NCBI GenBank assembly: GCA_001942415.1
Contig: MKJX01000222.1
Span: 1 to 34,734 of the forward strand
Direction of reading: 5' to 3'
DNA: 34,734 nt
From: Pseudonocardia sp. CNS-139
Lineage (GTDB): Bacteria; Actinomycetota; Actinomycetes; Mycobacteriales; Pseudonocardiaceae
Below the pieces are notes generated by a model, which ran no database searches, was not told the DNA's origin, and saw nothing but the letters and a program-made list of their open reading frames with translations. The position numbers were made by a program, and so were the translations under genes. This document shows, piece by piece, positions 7,145 through 14,603 of the stretch (the stretch's first letter is position 1; each line of letters starts with the position of its first letter).

Positions 7145-8275
7145 TCACCGCAGCTTGCGGAAGAACGTGCGCACCTCGTCCACGAAGACCTCCGGCTGCT
7201 CCATCGCCGCGAAGTGGCCCCCGACCTGCGGCTCGTTCCAGTACCGCAGGTCGGTGTAGCGGCGCTCGACCCAGCTGCGCGGCAGCCGGGCGATCTCGTG
7301 CGGGAACTGCGAGACGCCGGTCGGCACCGGCACGGCGTCGGGCCGGCGGCGCCGGAAGCTCTCCCAGTACAGCCGCGCGGAGGACGCCGCGGAGTTGGTG
7401 AGCCAGTAGAGCATCACGTTGTCGAGCAGCCGGTCGCGGGTGATCACGTTCTCCGGGTGCCCGGCGCAGTCCGTCCAGTCCCAGAACTTCTCGACGATCC
7501 ACGTGCACTGCCCGGCGGGGGAGTCGGCGAGCCCGTAGCCGATGGTCTGCGGGCGGGTGGACTGGATGGCCGAGTAGCCGCTGCCGGTCTTGCGGAACAC
7601 CTCGTAGGCGGCGAGCTTCCGCTGGTCGGCCTCGTCGAGCTCGGGCGCGTCCCCGTCCGGCGGCCCGACCAGCGGCATCGTCAGGTGGATGCCGACGAGG
7701 TTCTCCGGCGCCCCGGTGCCGAGCGCGGAGGTGACCATCGCGCCCCAGTCGCCGCCCTGCGCGGCGTAGCGGTCGTAGCCGAGCCGGTCCATGAGCTGCG
7801 CCCACGCCGTCGCGATCCGCTCGACGCCCCACCCCGCGACGCCCGGTTTGCCGCTGAACCCGAAACCGGGCAGCGTCGGGACGACGACGTGGAACGCGTC
7901 GGCCGGGTCCGGCGGGTCGACGAGCGCGTCGAGCACCCCGAGGAACTCGACGACCGAGCCCGGCCACCCGTGCGTGAGCAGCAGCGGCATCGCGTTCGAG
8001 TGCTTCGAGCGCAGGTGCACGAGGTGCACCTCGACGGAGTCGTCCCCGCCGCCGTCCAGCCCGGTGCGGAACTGCGGCAGGGCGTTGAGCTCGGCCTCGC
8101 AGCGGCGCCAGTCGTAGCGGTCGGCCCAGTAGGCGCACAGCTCGCGCGCGTAGTCGAGCGGGAGGCCCTGTGCCCAGCCGCCTGCGGTCTCCGCCTCGGG
8201 CCAGCGGGTGCGCGCGAGGCGCTCCCGCAGGTCGACCAGCTCCGACTCCGGCACCTCGATGCGGAACTCGCGCAT
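7145..8275 (-). CDS. Epoxide hydrolase, EHN-type alpha/beta hydrolase
   Basis: An intact 376-residue enzyme predicted to open epoxides to diols through an aspartyl ester intermediate. The N-terminal epoxide-hydrolase domain (about residues 1-85; FRIEVPESELVDLRERLARTRWP) precedes an alpha/beta hydrolase core. The core shows the oxyanion motif HGWPGS (102-107), the nucleophile D176 in QGGDWGA, and the catalytic His near 354 in GGHFAAMEQPE. No export signal is seen. It is the last gene of a leftward cluster: the SDR gene ends 10 bp upstream, and the acetamidase gene lies before that. The SDR could oxidise the diol product, but this link is inferred from order only. The natural epoxide is unknown. 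Array 1 starts 9 bp past its stop. Confidence 0.92.
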   Translation of the reverse strand: MREFRIEVPESELVDLRERLARTRWPEAETAGGWAQGLPLDYARELCAYWADRYDWRRCEAELNALPQFRTGLDGGGDDSVEVHLVHLRSKHSNAMPLLLTHGWPGSVVEFLGVLDALVDPPDPADAFHVVVPTLPGFGFSGKPGVAGWGVERIATAWAQLMDRLGYDRYAAQGGDWGAMVTSALGTGAPENLVGIHLTMPLVGPPDGDAPELDEADQRKLAAYEVFRKTGSGYSAIQSTRPQTIGYGLADSPAGQCTWIVEKFWDWTDCAGHPENVITRDRLLDNVMLYWLTNSAASSARLYWESFRRRRPDAVPVPTGVSQFPHEIARLPRSWVERRYTDLRYWNEPQVGGHFAAMEQPEVFVDEVRTFFRKLR

Positions 8276-8285
8276 GGCGCAGAGC

Positions 8286-9044
8286 CTAGAGCTGGACGCC
8301 CCTCGTGAGGGCCCCGTCGATCACCAGATGCGTCCCCGTGACGAACGACGCGCGCGGGCTGGCGAGCATCACGACGCCGTAGGCGATCTCCTCGGGCCGG
8401 GCCATCCGGCCGGTCGGGTTGAGCGCGAGCGCCGTCGCGAAGAACTCCGGGTTGCCGCGCTCCATGCTCTGCCAGACGCCGCCGTCGAAGTACGTGTTGC
8501 CCGGCGAGACGGTGTTCGCGCGCACCTTCCCGGCGAGCTGGTGGGCCAGCCCGGACGTGTAGTGCACCAGCGCCGCCTTCATCACGCCGTACGCGCCCGC
8601 GGCGAAGTCGACCTCGCGGCCGGACACGCTGGAGATCGCGATGATCGACCCGACGCCGCTCGCCTCCAGGTGCGGCAGCGCCGCGTCGACCAGCCGCACG
8701 GTGTGCATGAGGTCGACCTCGAAGCTCGGCTGCCAGTGCTCCTGCTGGGGGCCGATCGACAGCGCGCTGACGTTGGCGACGACGACGTCGATCCCGCCGT
8801 GGTGCTCGGCGGACGCCGCGACCCACGACGTCAGCGCGTCGGCGTCGGCGACGTCCACGACCGAGCCGGTGACGTCGTGGCCGGCGCCGCGCAGCTCCTC
8901 CTCCGCCTTGACGACGTCGGCCTCGGTGCGCGCGCAGAACGCGACCCTGGCGCCCTCGGCGGCGAGCCCCTCGACGACGGCCCGGCCGATGCCCTTCGTG
9001 CCACCGGTGACGAGCGCGGTGCGCCCGGTGAGCTCCAGATCCAT
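8286..9044 (-). CDS. Short-chain dehydrogenase/reductase
   Basis: A 252-residue classical SDR, an NAD(P)-dependent oxidoreductase of alcohols or ketones. The Rossmann motif TGGTKGIG is at 13-20, NVSALS replaces the usual NAG at 91-96, and the catalytic residues are the serine of ISSVSG (~138-139), Y152 and K156 (YGVMK). The tail VTGTHLVIDGALTRG is typical. ARTEAD after the second strand (R39) favours NADP(H), though weakly. The frame is intact; AGGAAGG precedes the ATG at 9042-9044. It sits 13 bp after the acetamidase stop and 10 bp before the epoxide hydrolase, so one transcript is likely. The substrate cannot be told. Confidence 0.92.
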   Translation of the reverse strand: MDLELTGRTALVTGGTKGIGRAVVEGLAAEGARVAFCARTEADVVKAEEELRGAGHDVTGSVVDVADADALTSWVAASAEHHGGIDVVVANVSALSIGPQQEHWQPSFEVDLMHTVRLVDAALPHLEASGVGSIIAISSVSGREVDFAAGAYGVMKAALVHYTSGLAHQLAGKVRANTVSPGNTYFDGGVWQSMERGNPEFFATALALNPTGRMARPEEIAYGVVMLASPRASFVTGTHLVIDGALTRGVQL

Positions 9045-9057
9045 GGTGCGGGCCTTC

Positions 9058-10055
9058 CTATCGGAGCGCGGCGGACTGTTCGCGCAGGTGGCGGTGCATG
9101 CCGCCGTACGCGTCGGCGGTGGGCAGCAGCGCCTTGTCGACCTTGGTGAGCGCGCTGTAGTTCGTGTCGCAGACGTTCGCCAGCGGCGAGCGGCTGACCT
9201 GCGTGAGGAGCTGGTAGGCGTCGAGCGGGTCGAGGTCGTACAGCTCGCCCAGCCAGTGGATCATGCCGAGCTGGCTGGCCCGCCAGGCGTCCTCCAGCGG
9301 GCGCGCCGAGCCCACGACGGCGTAGTGGTCGTCGTGCTCCAGCCGCGGCCACGCGGGCGCGCCGCCCTTCACCAGCTCGACGATCAGTGTGACGTCCATG
9401 GCGCCCTCGACGGCGGTGCCGCAGCTCTCGCCCTCGCCCTGCCGGTAGTGCCCGTCGCCGACGGAGAAGAGCGCGCCCTCGACGTTGACGCCGAGGAAGC
9501 ACGTGGTGCCGGCGCGCATCTCCGGGGTGTCCGATGTTGCCGCCGAACGTGTCGGGCACCAGCTCGACCGCACCGCGCCCGGGTGGCGCCACGCCGACCG
9601 TCCCGAGCATGGCGCGATCGGCAGCGCGACGGACAGCTGCGAGCGCTGCGCCTCGAACAGGACGGTGCCCCGGGCCCGGTCGAGCTGGTAGATCCAGGTC
9701 TGCTCGGGCAGCGGGTCGTTGAGCATCGCCGTGCGGTCGGTGCCGGTCAGCGCGCGAAGAACGGGATGGTGGTCGACGCTGCCCAGTCCCGGGCGGGCGT
9801 GAGGTCCACGATGTGCAGGGCGAGCGTGTCGCCCGGCTCGGCGCCCTCGACGTGGAAGGGGCCGGTCTGCGGGTTGACCTGGGTCATGTCCAGCACCTGC
9901 GACGGCCGGTCGGAGGTGCGCTGCAGCCGCCCGGAGAACGCGTCCTCCGTCCAGAGCTTGAGGGCGGTGCCCGGCGTGATCCGGTGGGTGGGGGCCACCC
10001 CGCCGAAGGTCCACGCGTACTGGTCCGGCGTGGGCCGGAACTCCACGAGATCCAC
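9058..10055 (-). CDS. Acetamidase/formamidase family protein (frameshifted)
   Basis: An FmdA/AmdA-type amidase, predicted to hydrolyse short amides to acid and ammonia. Family blocks in order: FRPTPDQYAWTFGG; HVEGAEPGDTLALHIVDLTP; GRGAVELVPDTFGGNIGHPG; FLGVNVEGALFSVGDGHYRQGEGE; GAMDVTLIVELVKGG; VSRSPLANVCDTNYSALTKV. They occur in three frames, with breaks near 9750, 9615 and 9530, each consistent with a missing base. Repaired, it gives ~333 residues. The start is the GTG at 10053-10055. It leads the leftward acetamidase-SDR-epoxide hydrolase cluster, 160 bp after the IclR gene, which reads in the same direction. No export signal is present. The true amide may be a larger carboxamide made in the same pathway. 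Confidence 0.85.
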
Positions 10056-10215
10056 GCCGAGATCGTCGTGTCAGTGTGGAGTGACGCGCAAGACCGTCGG
10101 TCCCGCGTTGCACGAACGCCATCCGGACGCAACGTGCCGGACGGGTGCGGCGCTCGGCCCGAGCGTCAGCCGGCGCCGCCGGGACGGCCTCACCTTCCGG
10201 TCGGGCCACGGCGCG

Positions 10216-10961
10216 TCAGCGGGAGTCGGGTGCGCCGAGCACCCGCGAGATCCCGCGGGCCGCGGCCCGCACGACCGGCACGTACGCCCGCGCGTCCGAC
10301 GTCTCGGCGGGCACCACCACCGACAGCGCCGCCACCACCTCGCCGCGCGCCCCGCGCACCGGCGCCGCCACCGACAGCGCGATCAGCTCGATCTGCCCGT
10401 CGCTGACCGCGACGCCCGTGCGGCGCACCTCGGCGAGCGTGCGGCGCAGCTCGTCCGGGGCGCAGAGCGTCTTGGGCGTGTACCGCCTGAGCGGGCCCGC
10501 GAGCACCCGTTCCTGCAGGTCCGGGCCGGCGTGCGCGAGCAGCACGAGCCCGACGCCGGTGGCGTGCAGCGGCAGCCGCCCGCCCACCCGCGTGATGACG
10601 TTGACGGCGCCGCGCCCGGAGAGCCGTTCGAGGTAGACGACCTCGGTGCCGTCGAGCACGGCGAGCTGCACGTTCTGCTTGGTGACGGCGTAGAGGTCCT
10701 CCAGGAACGGCATCGCCGACTCGCGCAGCCCGAGCCCGCGCGGCGCCAGCGCCCCGACCTCCCACAGCCGCAGCCCGACGCGGTAGCGGCCGTCGTCGGC
10801 CCGTTCGAGGGCGCCCCACCCGGCGAGCTCGCCGACGATCCGGTGGGTGGTGGTGAGCGGCAGGCCGGCGCGCCGGCTCAGCTCGGTGAGCGCCAGCTCG
10901 GGGCGTCCGCGCTGAACGCGGACAGCACACGCAGCACCCGCGCCGTCACGGATTCGCCCAT
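10216..10961 (-). CDS. IclR-family transcriptional regulator (frameshifted)
   Basis: A DNA-binding regulator with an N-terminal winged helix (LALTELSRRAGLPLTTTHRIVGELAGWG, about residues 22-50) and a C-terminal IclR effector domain (HATGVGLVLLAH, ISVAAPVRGARGEVVAALSVV-like). The start MGESVTARVLRVLSAF, ATG at 10959-10961, is in another frame. Adding one C near 10905 joins it to ELALTELS, giving ~249 residues. It is divergent from pobA-pcaHG, the usual arrangement for IclR-type regulators of 4-hydroxybenzoate and protocatechuate catabolism (PobR/PcaU/PcaR), so it probably controls that operon. It also reads toward the acetamidase cluster and might affect it. The effector is probably an aromatic acid (inference). 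Confidence 0.9.
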
Positions 10962-10983
10962 CGCGCACCATCCTGCCCCGGGT

Positions 10984-10998
10984 TTCCGCCCACCGGAA
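10984..10998. promoter_or_regulatory. Candidate IclR operator between regulator and pobA
   Basis: The perfect inverted repeat TTCCG-CCCAC-CGGAA lies in the 81-bp divergent region, 23 bp from the regulator start and 45 bp from the pobA start. IclR-family operators are commonly such GGAA/TTCC-flanked palindromes. Its central position fits control of both genes. No other clear inverted repeat is seen in this gap. Confidence 0.5.
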
Positions 10999-11042
10999 GC
11001 CGCGTCGAGCGTCCGGGGGGCGGGTCCGTCAGGCTCACGGGC

Positions 11043-12221
11043 ATGCGCACCCAGGTCGGCATCGTGGGGGCGGGACCGGCGGGGTTGCTGCTCTCCCACC
11101 TGCTGGCGCGTGCCGGCGTCGACGCGGTGGTGCTGGAGGCGCGCAGCCGGGAGTACGTCGAGCAGCGGGTGCGGGCCGGGGTGCTGGAGCACCCGACGGT
11201 CGAGCTGCTGCGCGAGGTCGGGCTGGCCGGGCGGTTCGACCGCCAGGGCATGCCGCACGAGGGGATCTCGCTGCGCTTCGACGGCGGCGACCACCGCATC
11301 GACTTCGCCGCGCTCGTCGGCAGGGGCATCACGGTGTATGGGCAGCAGGAGGTGGTGAAGGACCTGGTCGCGGCCCGGCTCGCGGCCGGCGGCGAGATCG
11401 TCTTCGACGCCGCCGACGTGACGCTCGACGGCGTCGACGGCGACGCGCCGGTCGTCGGCTACACGAAGGACGGGCGCCGCCACGAGCTGCACTGCGCCGC
11501 CGTCGCCGGCTGCGACGGGTTCCACGGCGTCAGCCGGGCCGTGGTGGCGCCGCAGGTGTTCGACCGCGCCCACCCGTACGCGTGGCTCGGCATCCTGGCC
11601 GAGGCCGCGCCCACCCACCACGAGCTCGTCTACGCCAACCACCCGCGCGGTTTCGCGCTCTACTCGATGCGCAGCCCCGAGATCACCCGGCTCTACCTGC
11701 AGGTCCCGCCCGACACCGACCCGGCCGGCTGGTCCGACGCCCGCATCTGGGACGAGCTGGGCACCCGGCTGGCCGCCGAGGGCTTCACCCTCAACGAGGG
11801 CCCGGTGCTGGAGAAGGGCGTCACCGGGATGCGCAGCTTCGTCGCCGAGCCGATGCGCCGCGGGCGCCTCTTCCTCGCCGGGGACGCCGCGCACATCGTG
11901 CCGCCGACCGGCGCGAAGGGCATGAACCTCGCCATCGCCGACGTCCGCGTGCTCGCCGCGGCGCTCGCCGACCTGCTGCTGCGCGGCGACGAGCGCGGCG
12001 TCGACGCCTACTCGGAGACCTGCCTGCGCCGGGTGTGGCGCGCCGAGCACTTCTCCGCGTGGATGACCTCGATGCTGCACGTCGCGCCCGACGGCGACGC
12101 GTTCGACCGACGCCTGCAGCTCTCCCAGCTCCGCTACACGGTGGCCTCCCGCGCGGCGGCCACGAGCCTCGCCGAGAACTACGTCGGCCTGCCGTTCCCG
12201 TCTGGAGGAAGCCTGTCGTGA
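11043..12221 (+). CDS. pobA: 4-hydroxybenzoate 3-monooxygenase
   Basis: The flavoprotein hydroxylase that turns 4-hydroxybenzoate into protocatechuate using O2 and NAD(P)H. The 392-residue chain has the dinucleotide motif GAGPAG (9-14), ARSREYVEQRVRAGVLEH (matching the PobA region around Arg44), the substrate-side segment ALYSMRSPEITRLYLQVPP, and the second FAD motif GDAAHIVPPTGAKGMN near residue 280. Length and motifs match classic PobA. The ATG at 11043 is the start. Its stop overlaps the pcaH start by 4 bp (GTGA), so product and next enzyme are made together. It is divergent from the IclR gene, with a candidate operator between. The coding frame is intact. Confidence 0.95.
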   Translation: MRTQVGIVGAGPAGLLLSHLLARAGVDAVVLEARSREYVEQRVRAGVLEHPTVELLREVGLAGRFDRQGMPHEGISLRFDGGDHRIDFAALVGRGITVYGQQEVVKDLVAARLAAGGEIVFDAADVTLDGVDGDAPVVGYTKDGRRHELHCAAVAGCDGFHGVSRAVVAPQVFDRAHPYAWLGILAEAAPTHHELVYANHPRGFALYSMRSPEITRLYLQVPPDTDPAGWSDARIWDELGTRLAAEGFTLNEGPVLEKGVTGMRSFVAEPMRRGRLFLAGDAAHIVPPTGAKGMNLAIADVRVLAAALADLLLRGDERGVDAYSETCLRRVWRAEHFSAWMTSMLHVAPDGDAFDRRLQLSQLRYTVASRAAATSLAENYVGLPFPSGGSLS

Positions 12222-12934
12222 CGATCCCGCACCCCGCCGGGTACCGCGTCCCACCGGAGGGCACCCACCCGCCGCTGCTGTCCCCGGGCTACCGCAGCAC
12301 CGTGCTGCGGTCCCCGTCGCAGCCGCTCGTGGTGCTCCCGCACCGGCTCACGGAGGTGACCGGGCCGCTGCTCACCGGCGACATCGGCCCGCGCGACCAC
12401 GACCTCACCGCGCAGCACGCCGGCGAGCCGCAGGGCCAGCGGATCGTCGTGTTCGGCCAGGTCCGCGACAGTGACGGGCGCGCGGTGCCGGACACGCTGG
12501 TCGAGGTCTGGCAGGCCAACGCCGCCGGCCGCTACCACCATGCCCGCGACAACTGGCCGGCCCCGCTCGACCCGAACTTCACCGGCGGCGGCCGGGTCGT
12601 CACCGACGCGGGCGGCAACTACACCTTCACCACGATCAAGCCGGGCGCGTACCCGTGGGGCAACCACCACAACGCGTGGCGGCCGGCGCACATCCACTTC
12701 TCGCTGTTCGGGCGCGCGTTCCCGCAGCGGCTCGTGACGCAGATGTACTTCCCGGACGACCCGCTCTTCGCCCAGGACCCGATCTTCAACTCGGTGCCGG
12801 ACGAGAAGGCCCGCCGGCGCATGGTGTCCACCTTCGACCTGGACGCCACCCGCCCGGAGTGGGCGCTGGCCTACCGGTTCGACATCGTGCTGCGCGGGCG
12901 CGAGCAGACCCCCTTCGAGGAGCCACATGAGTGA
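12218..12934 (+). CDS. pcaH: Protocatechuate 3,4-dioxygenase beta subunit
   Basis: The iron-binding subunit of the intradiol dioxygenase that opens protocatechuate to 3-carboxy-cis,cis-muconate. The non-haem Fe(III) ligands can be placed: Y106 (GRYHH), Y145 (AYPWGNHH), H158 and H160 (PAHIHFS). The spacing is the same as Tyr408, Tyr447, His460 and His462 of the Pseudomonas enzyme. The frame is intact at 238 residues, with LTEVTGPLLTGDIGPRDHDLT in the N-terminal part. The GTG start (12218-12220) is preceded by GGAGGAA and overlaps the pobA stop. pcaG starts inside its last codons. Confidence 0.96.
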   Translation: MTIPHPAGYRVPPEGTHPPLLSPGYRSTVLRSPSQPLVVLPHRLTEVTGPLLTGDIGPRDHDLTAQHAGEPQGQRIVVFGQVRDSDGRAVPDTLVEVWQANAAGRYHHARDNWPAPLDPNFTGGGRVVTDAGGNYTFTTIKPGAYPWGNHHNAWRPAHIHFSLFGRAFPQRLVTQMYFPDDPLFAQDPIFNSVPDEKARRRMVSTFDLDATRPEWALAYRFDIVLRGREQTPFEEPHE

Positions 12935-13475
12935 GCTGCTGACCCCGTCGCAGACCGTCGGGCCGTTCCTGAGCCTGGGCCTGACCTGGCCCACCGGCCA
13001 CCTCGTCGTCCCCGAGGGCACACCGGGCGCCGTGCTGGTCTCGGGCGTCCTGTACGACGGCGCGGGCGACCCCGTCACGGACGGCATCGTCGAGACCTGG
13101 CAGGCCGACGCCGACGGCCGCTTCGACCACCCCGACGACCCGCGCGGCGCGTCCGGGTCGGGGTTCGCCGGGTTCGGCCGCAGCGCCACCGACGAGGACG
13201 GGCGCTACCGCGTGCTCACGGTCAAGCCGGGCCCGGTCGGTGACGGGCAGGCCCCGCACATCGACGTGTCGGTGTTCGCGCGCGGCCTGCTCGACCGGGT
13301 CGTCACCCGCATCTACTTCCCGGACGAGGCGGCGGCCAACGCGACCGACCCGCTGCTCGCGTCGCTGCCGCCCGAACGGGCCGCGACGCTGGTGGCGCAG
13401 CCGGCCGGGGACGGCGTCCTGCGGTTCGACATCCGCCTGCAGGGCGCGGGGGAGACGGTCTTCCTACTGGTCTGA
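12927..13475 (+). CDS. pcaG: Protocatechuate 3,4-dioxygenase alpha subunit
   Basis: Partner of PcaH in the ring-cleaving dioxygenase; it shapes the active site but carries no iron. The 182-residue protein starts TPSQTVGPFLSLGL, a signature of alpha subunits, and continues with GVLYDGAGDPVTDGIVETWQADADGRF and APHIDVSVFARGLLDRVVTRIYFPDE. As expected for alpha, it lacks the Tyr/His iron set. It overlaps pcaH by 8 bp. The operon ends here: pcaB, pcaC/pcaL, pcaD, pcaI and pcaJ are not next to it, so later steps must be encoded elsewhere. Confidence 0.95.
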   Translation: MSELLTPSQTVGPFLSLGLTWPTGHLVVPEGTPGAVLVSGVLYDGAGDPVTDGIVETWQADADGRFDHPDDPRGASGSGFAGFGRSATDEDGRYRVLTVKPGPVGDGQAPHIDVSVFARGLLDRVVTRIYFPDEAAANATDPLLASLPPERAATLVAQPAGDGVLRFDIRLQGAGETVFLLV

Positions 13476-13479
13476 CCGC

Positions 13480-13818
13480 CTACTTGGTGCCGGCGGGGTC
13501 GAGCGGCGCCGGCGGCGGGGTCACGGGCGACCCGCCGCCACCTCCGCCCCCGCCGCCGGAGTCCGGCTCGACCGCGATCAGGACGGTGGCGGCCGGGGCG
13601 ACCGCCGTGCCCGGCGGCGGGCGCTGGGCCGTGACGACCCCGGTGACGGGCAGCGGCTCGTCCGGGTCGGCGCCCACCGCCACGACCCGCGCGGCGAACG
13701 CGAGCTCCAGCGCGTCCGCCAGCTCGAGCCCGACCAGCGCCGGGACCTGCACGTACTCGTCCACGGCCGCGGTGTACCCGTCCGGACGAACACGGACACG
13801 GGGTGTTCCGCCGCTCAC
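13480..13818 (-). CDS. Small orphan PASTA-domain protein
   Basis: About 112 residues with a single PASTA domain: EYVQVPALVGLELADALELAFAARVVAVGADPDEPLPVTGVVTAQRPPPGTAVAPAATVLIAVE. A run of nine glycines and a Pro-rich tail ending PAGTK follow. PASTA domains normally bind muropeptides on the outside of Ser/Thr kinases or penicillin-binding proteins, but no kinase, signal peptide or membrane segment is visible here. A frameshift may have removed an N-terminal part, since another short frame (MSVFVRTG) starts nearby. The GTG at 13816-13818 is the drawn start. It is convergent with pcaG, 4 bp apart. Function unknown. Confidence 0.65.
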   Translation of the reverse strand: MSGGTPRVRVRPDGYTAAVDEYVQVPALVGLELADALELAFAARVVAVGADPDEPLPVTGVVTAQRPPPGTAVAPAATVLIAVEPDSGGGGGGGGGSPVTPPPAPLDPAGTK

Positions 13819-13928
13819 GGTCGGGACGTCGACCGGGTGACCACAGCGTTCCCACAGGTGAAGGACAGCGCGGACCTCGGTCCGGATGCCATACCTGAGG
13901 GGGATCTGCCCGCGAGGCCGGAAGGGAC

Positions 13929-14603
13929 GTGGTCGAGGTGGCGAGCGCAGCGCTCGTGGTGGCCCCCCCGCCCGGGGGCCGGGCGCCGTGGCGCCTGCGG
14001 CTGCGCCGCGAGCACCCGCTCCTCGTGCAGGTCGTCCGCTACGCGCTGGTCGGCGGGCTGGGCACGCTCGTCAACGCGCTGGTCTTCCTGCTCCTGCGCA
14101 CCTGGCTCGACACCGTGCCCGCCAACCTCGTCGCGCTCGTCGTCAGCACGGCCGTGAGCACCGAGGCCAACCGCCGGTTCACGTTCGGCGGCGCGGCCGC
14201 GCACCGCTGGCGGGTCAACGTCCAGACCGGCGGCGCCGTCGTCTTCTACGCCTTCTACAGCTCGGCGGTGCTGCTCCTGCTCGCCGCGGTGGTCGCCGCG
14301 CCCACCCCGCTGGAGGAGACGTTCGCCGTCGCCGCGGCCAGCGTGGTCGGGGGCACGTGCCGGTTCCTGGTGCTGCGCTACTGGGTGTTCCGGGAGACGA
14401 GGCGGACCGCACACACCTCCCGTACCCGGCACACAGGTCCGGCCATGGGTGCGGAGTCCGGGAGGTGTGTGCGGTCGGGGGAGGGAGGGCACGCCATGAT
14501 GGGCGGCGATGTCCCGACTGGCCCTCGTCGCCGCCGTGCTGCTCGTCCTGCTCGGGCCGACCGTCGCCGCAGCCACGCCCCGGCCGGCCCCGCCCGGCGG
14601 TGA
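13929..14603 (+). CDS. GtrA family membrane protein
   Basis: A small polytopic membrane protein of the GtrA/DPMS3 family, whose members help move or stabilise polyprenyl-linked sugars for surface glycosylation. The GtrA domain (about residues 33-155) has four predicted membrane segments: VVRYALVGGLGTLVNALVFLLL, LVALVVSTAVSTEANRRFTF, VFYAFYSSAVLLLLAAVVAA and AVAAASVVGGTCRFLVLRYWVF. The family should end near residue 157. Here the frame runs on through an 18-bp stem inverted repeat and 95 bp into the next gene, so the last ~65 residues are suspect. The GTG at 13929 is drawn; GTG at 13938 is better spaced from GGAAGGG. The partner glycosyltransferase is not adjacent. Confidence 0.8.
   Translation: MVEVASAALVVAPPPGGRAPWRLRLRREHPLLVQVVRYALVGGLGTLVNALVFLLLRTWLDTVPANLVALVVSTAVSTEANRRFTFGGAAAHRWRVNVQTGGAVVFYAFYSSAVLLLLAAVVAAPTPLEETFAVAAASVVGGTCRFLVLRYWVFRETRRTAHTSRTRHTGPAMGAESGRCVRSGEGGHAMMGGDVPTGPRRRRAARPARADRRRSHAPAGPARR
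14405..14476. repeat. Long perfect inverted repeat between the GtrA and GH3 genes
   Basis: Positions 14405-14422 and 14459-14476 are perfect 18-bp complements (arm begins GACCGCACACACCTCC), separated by 36 bp. It lies where GtrA should end and 33 bp before the next start, so it is probably a terminator or a small intergenic palindromic element. No stop codon precedes it in any frame close to the end of the GtrA domain, so as written it is translated. Confidence 0.75.

Noticed and set aside
8641..11358. ~900-codon plus-strand frame across the SDR, amidase, IclR and pobA genes
   Set aside because: It overlaps four conserved genes in the wrong frame and has low-complexity Arg/Ser composition; it is an artefact of high GC.
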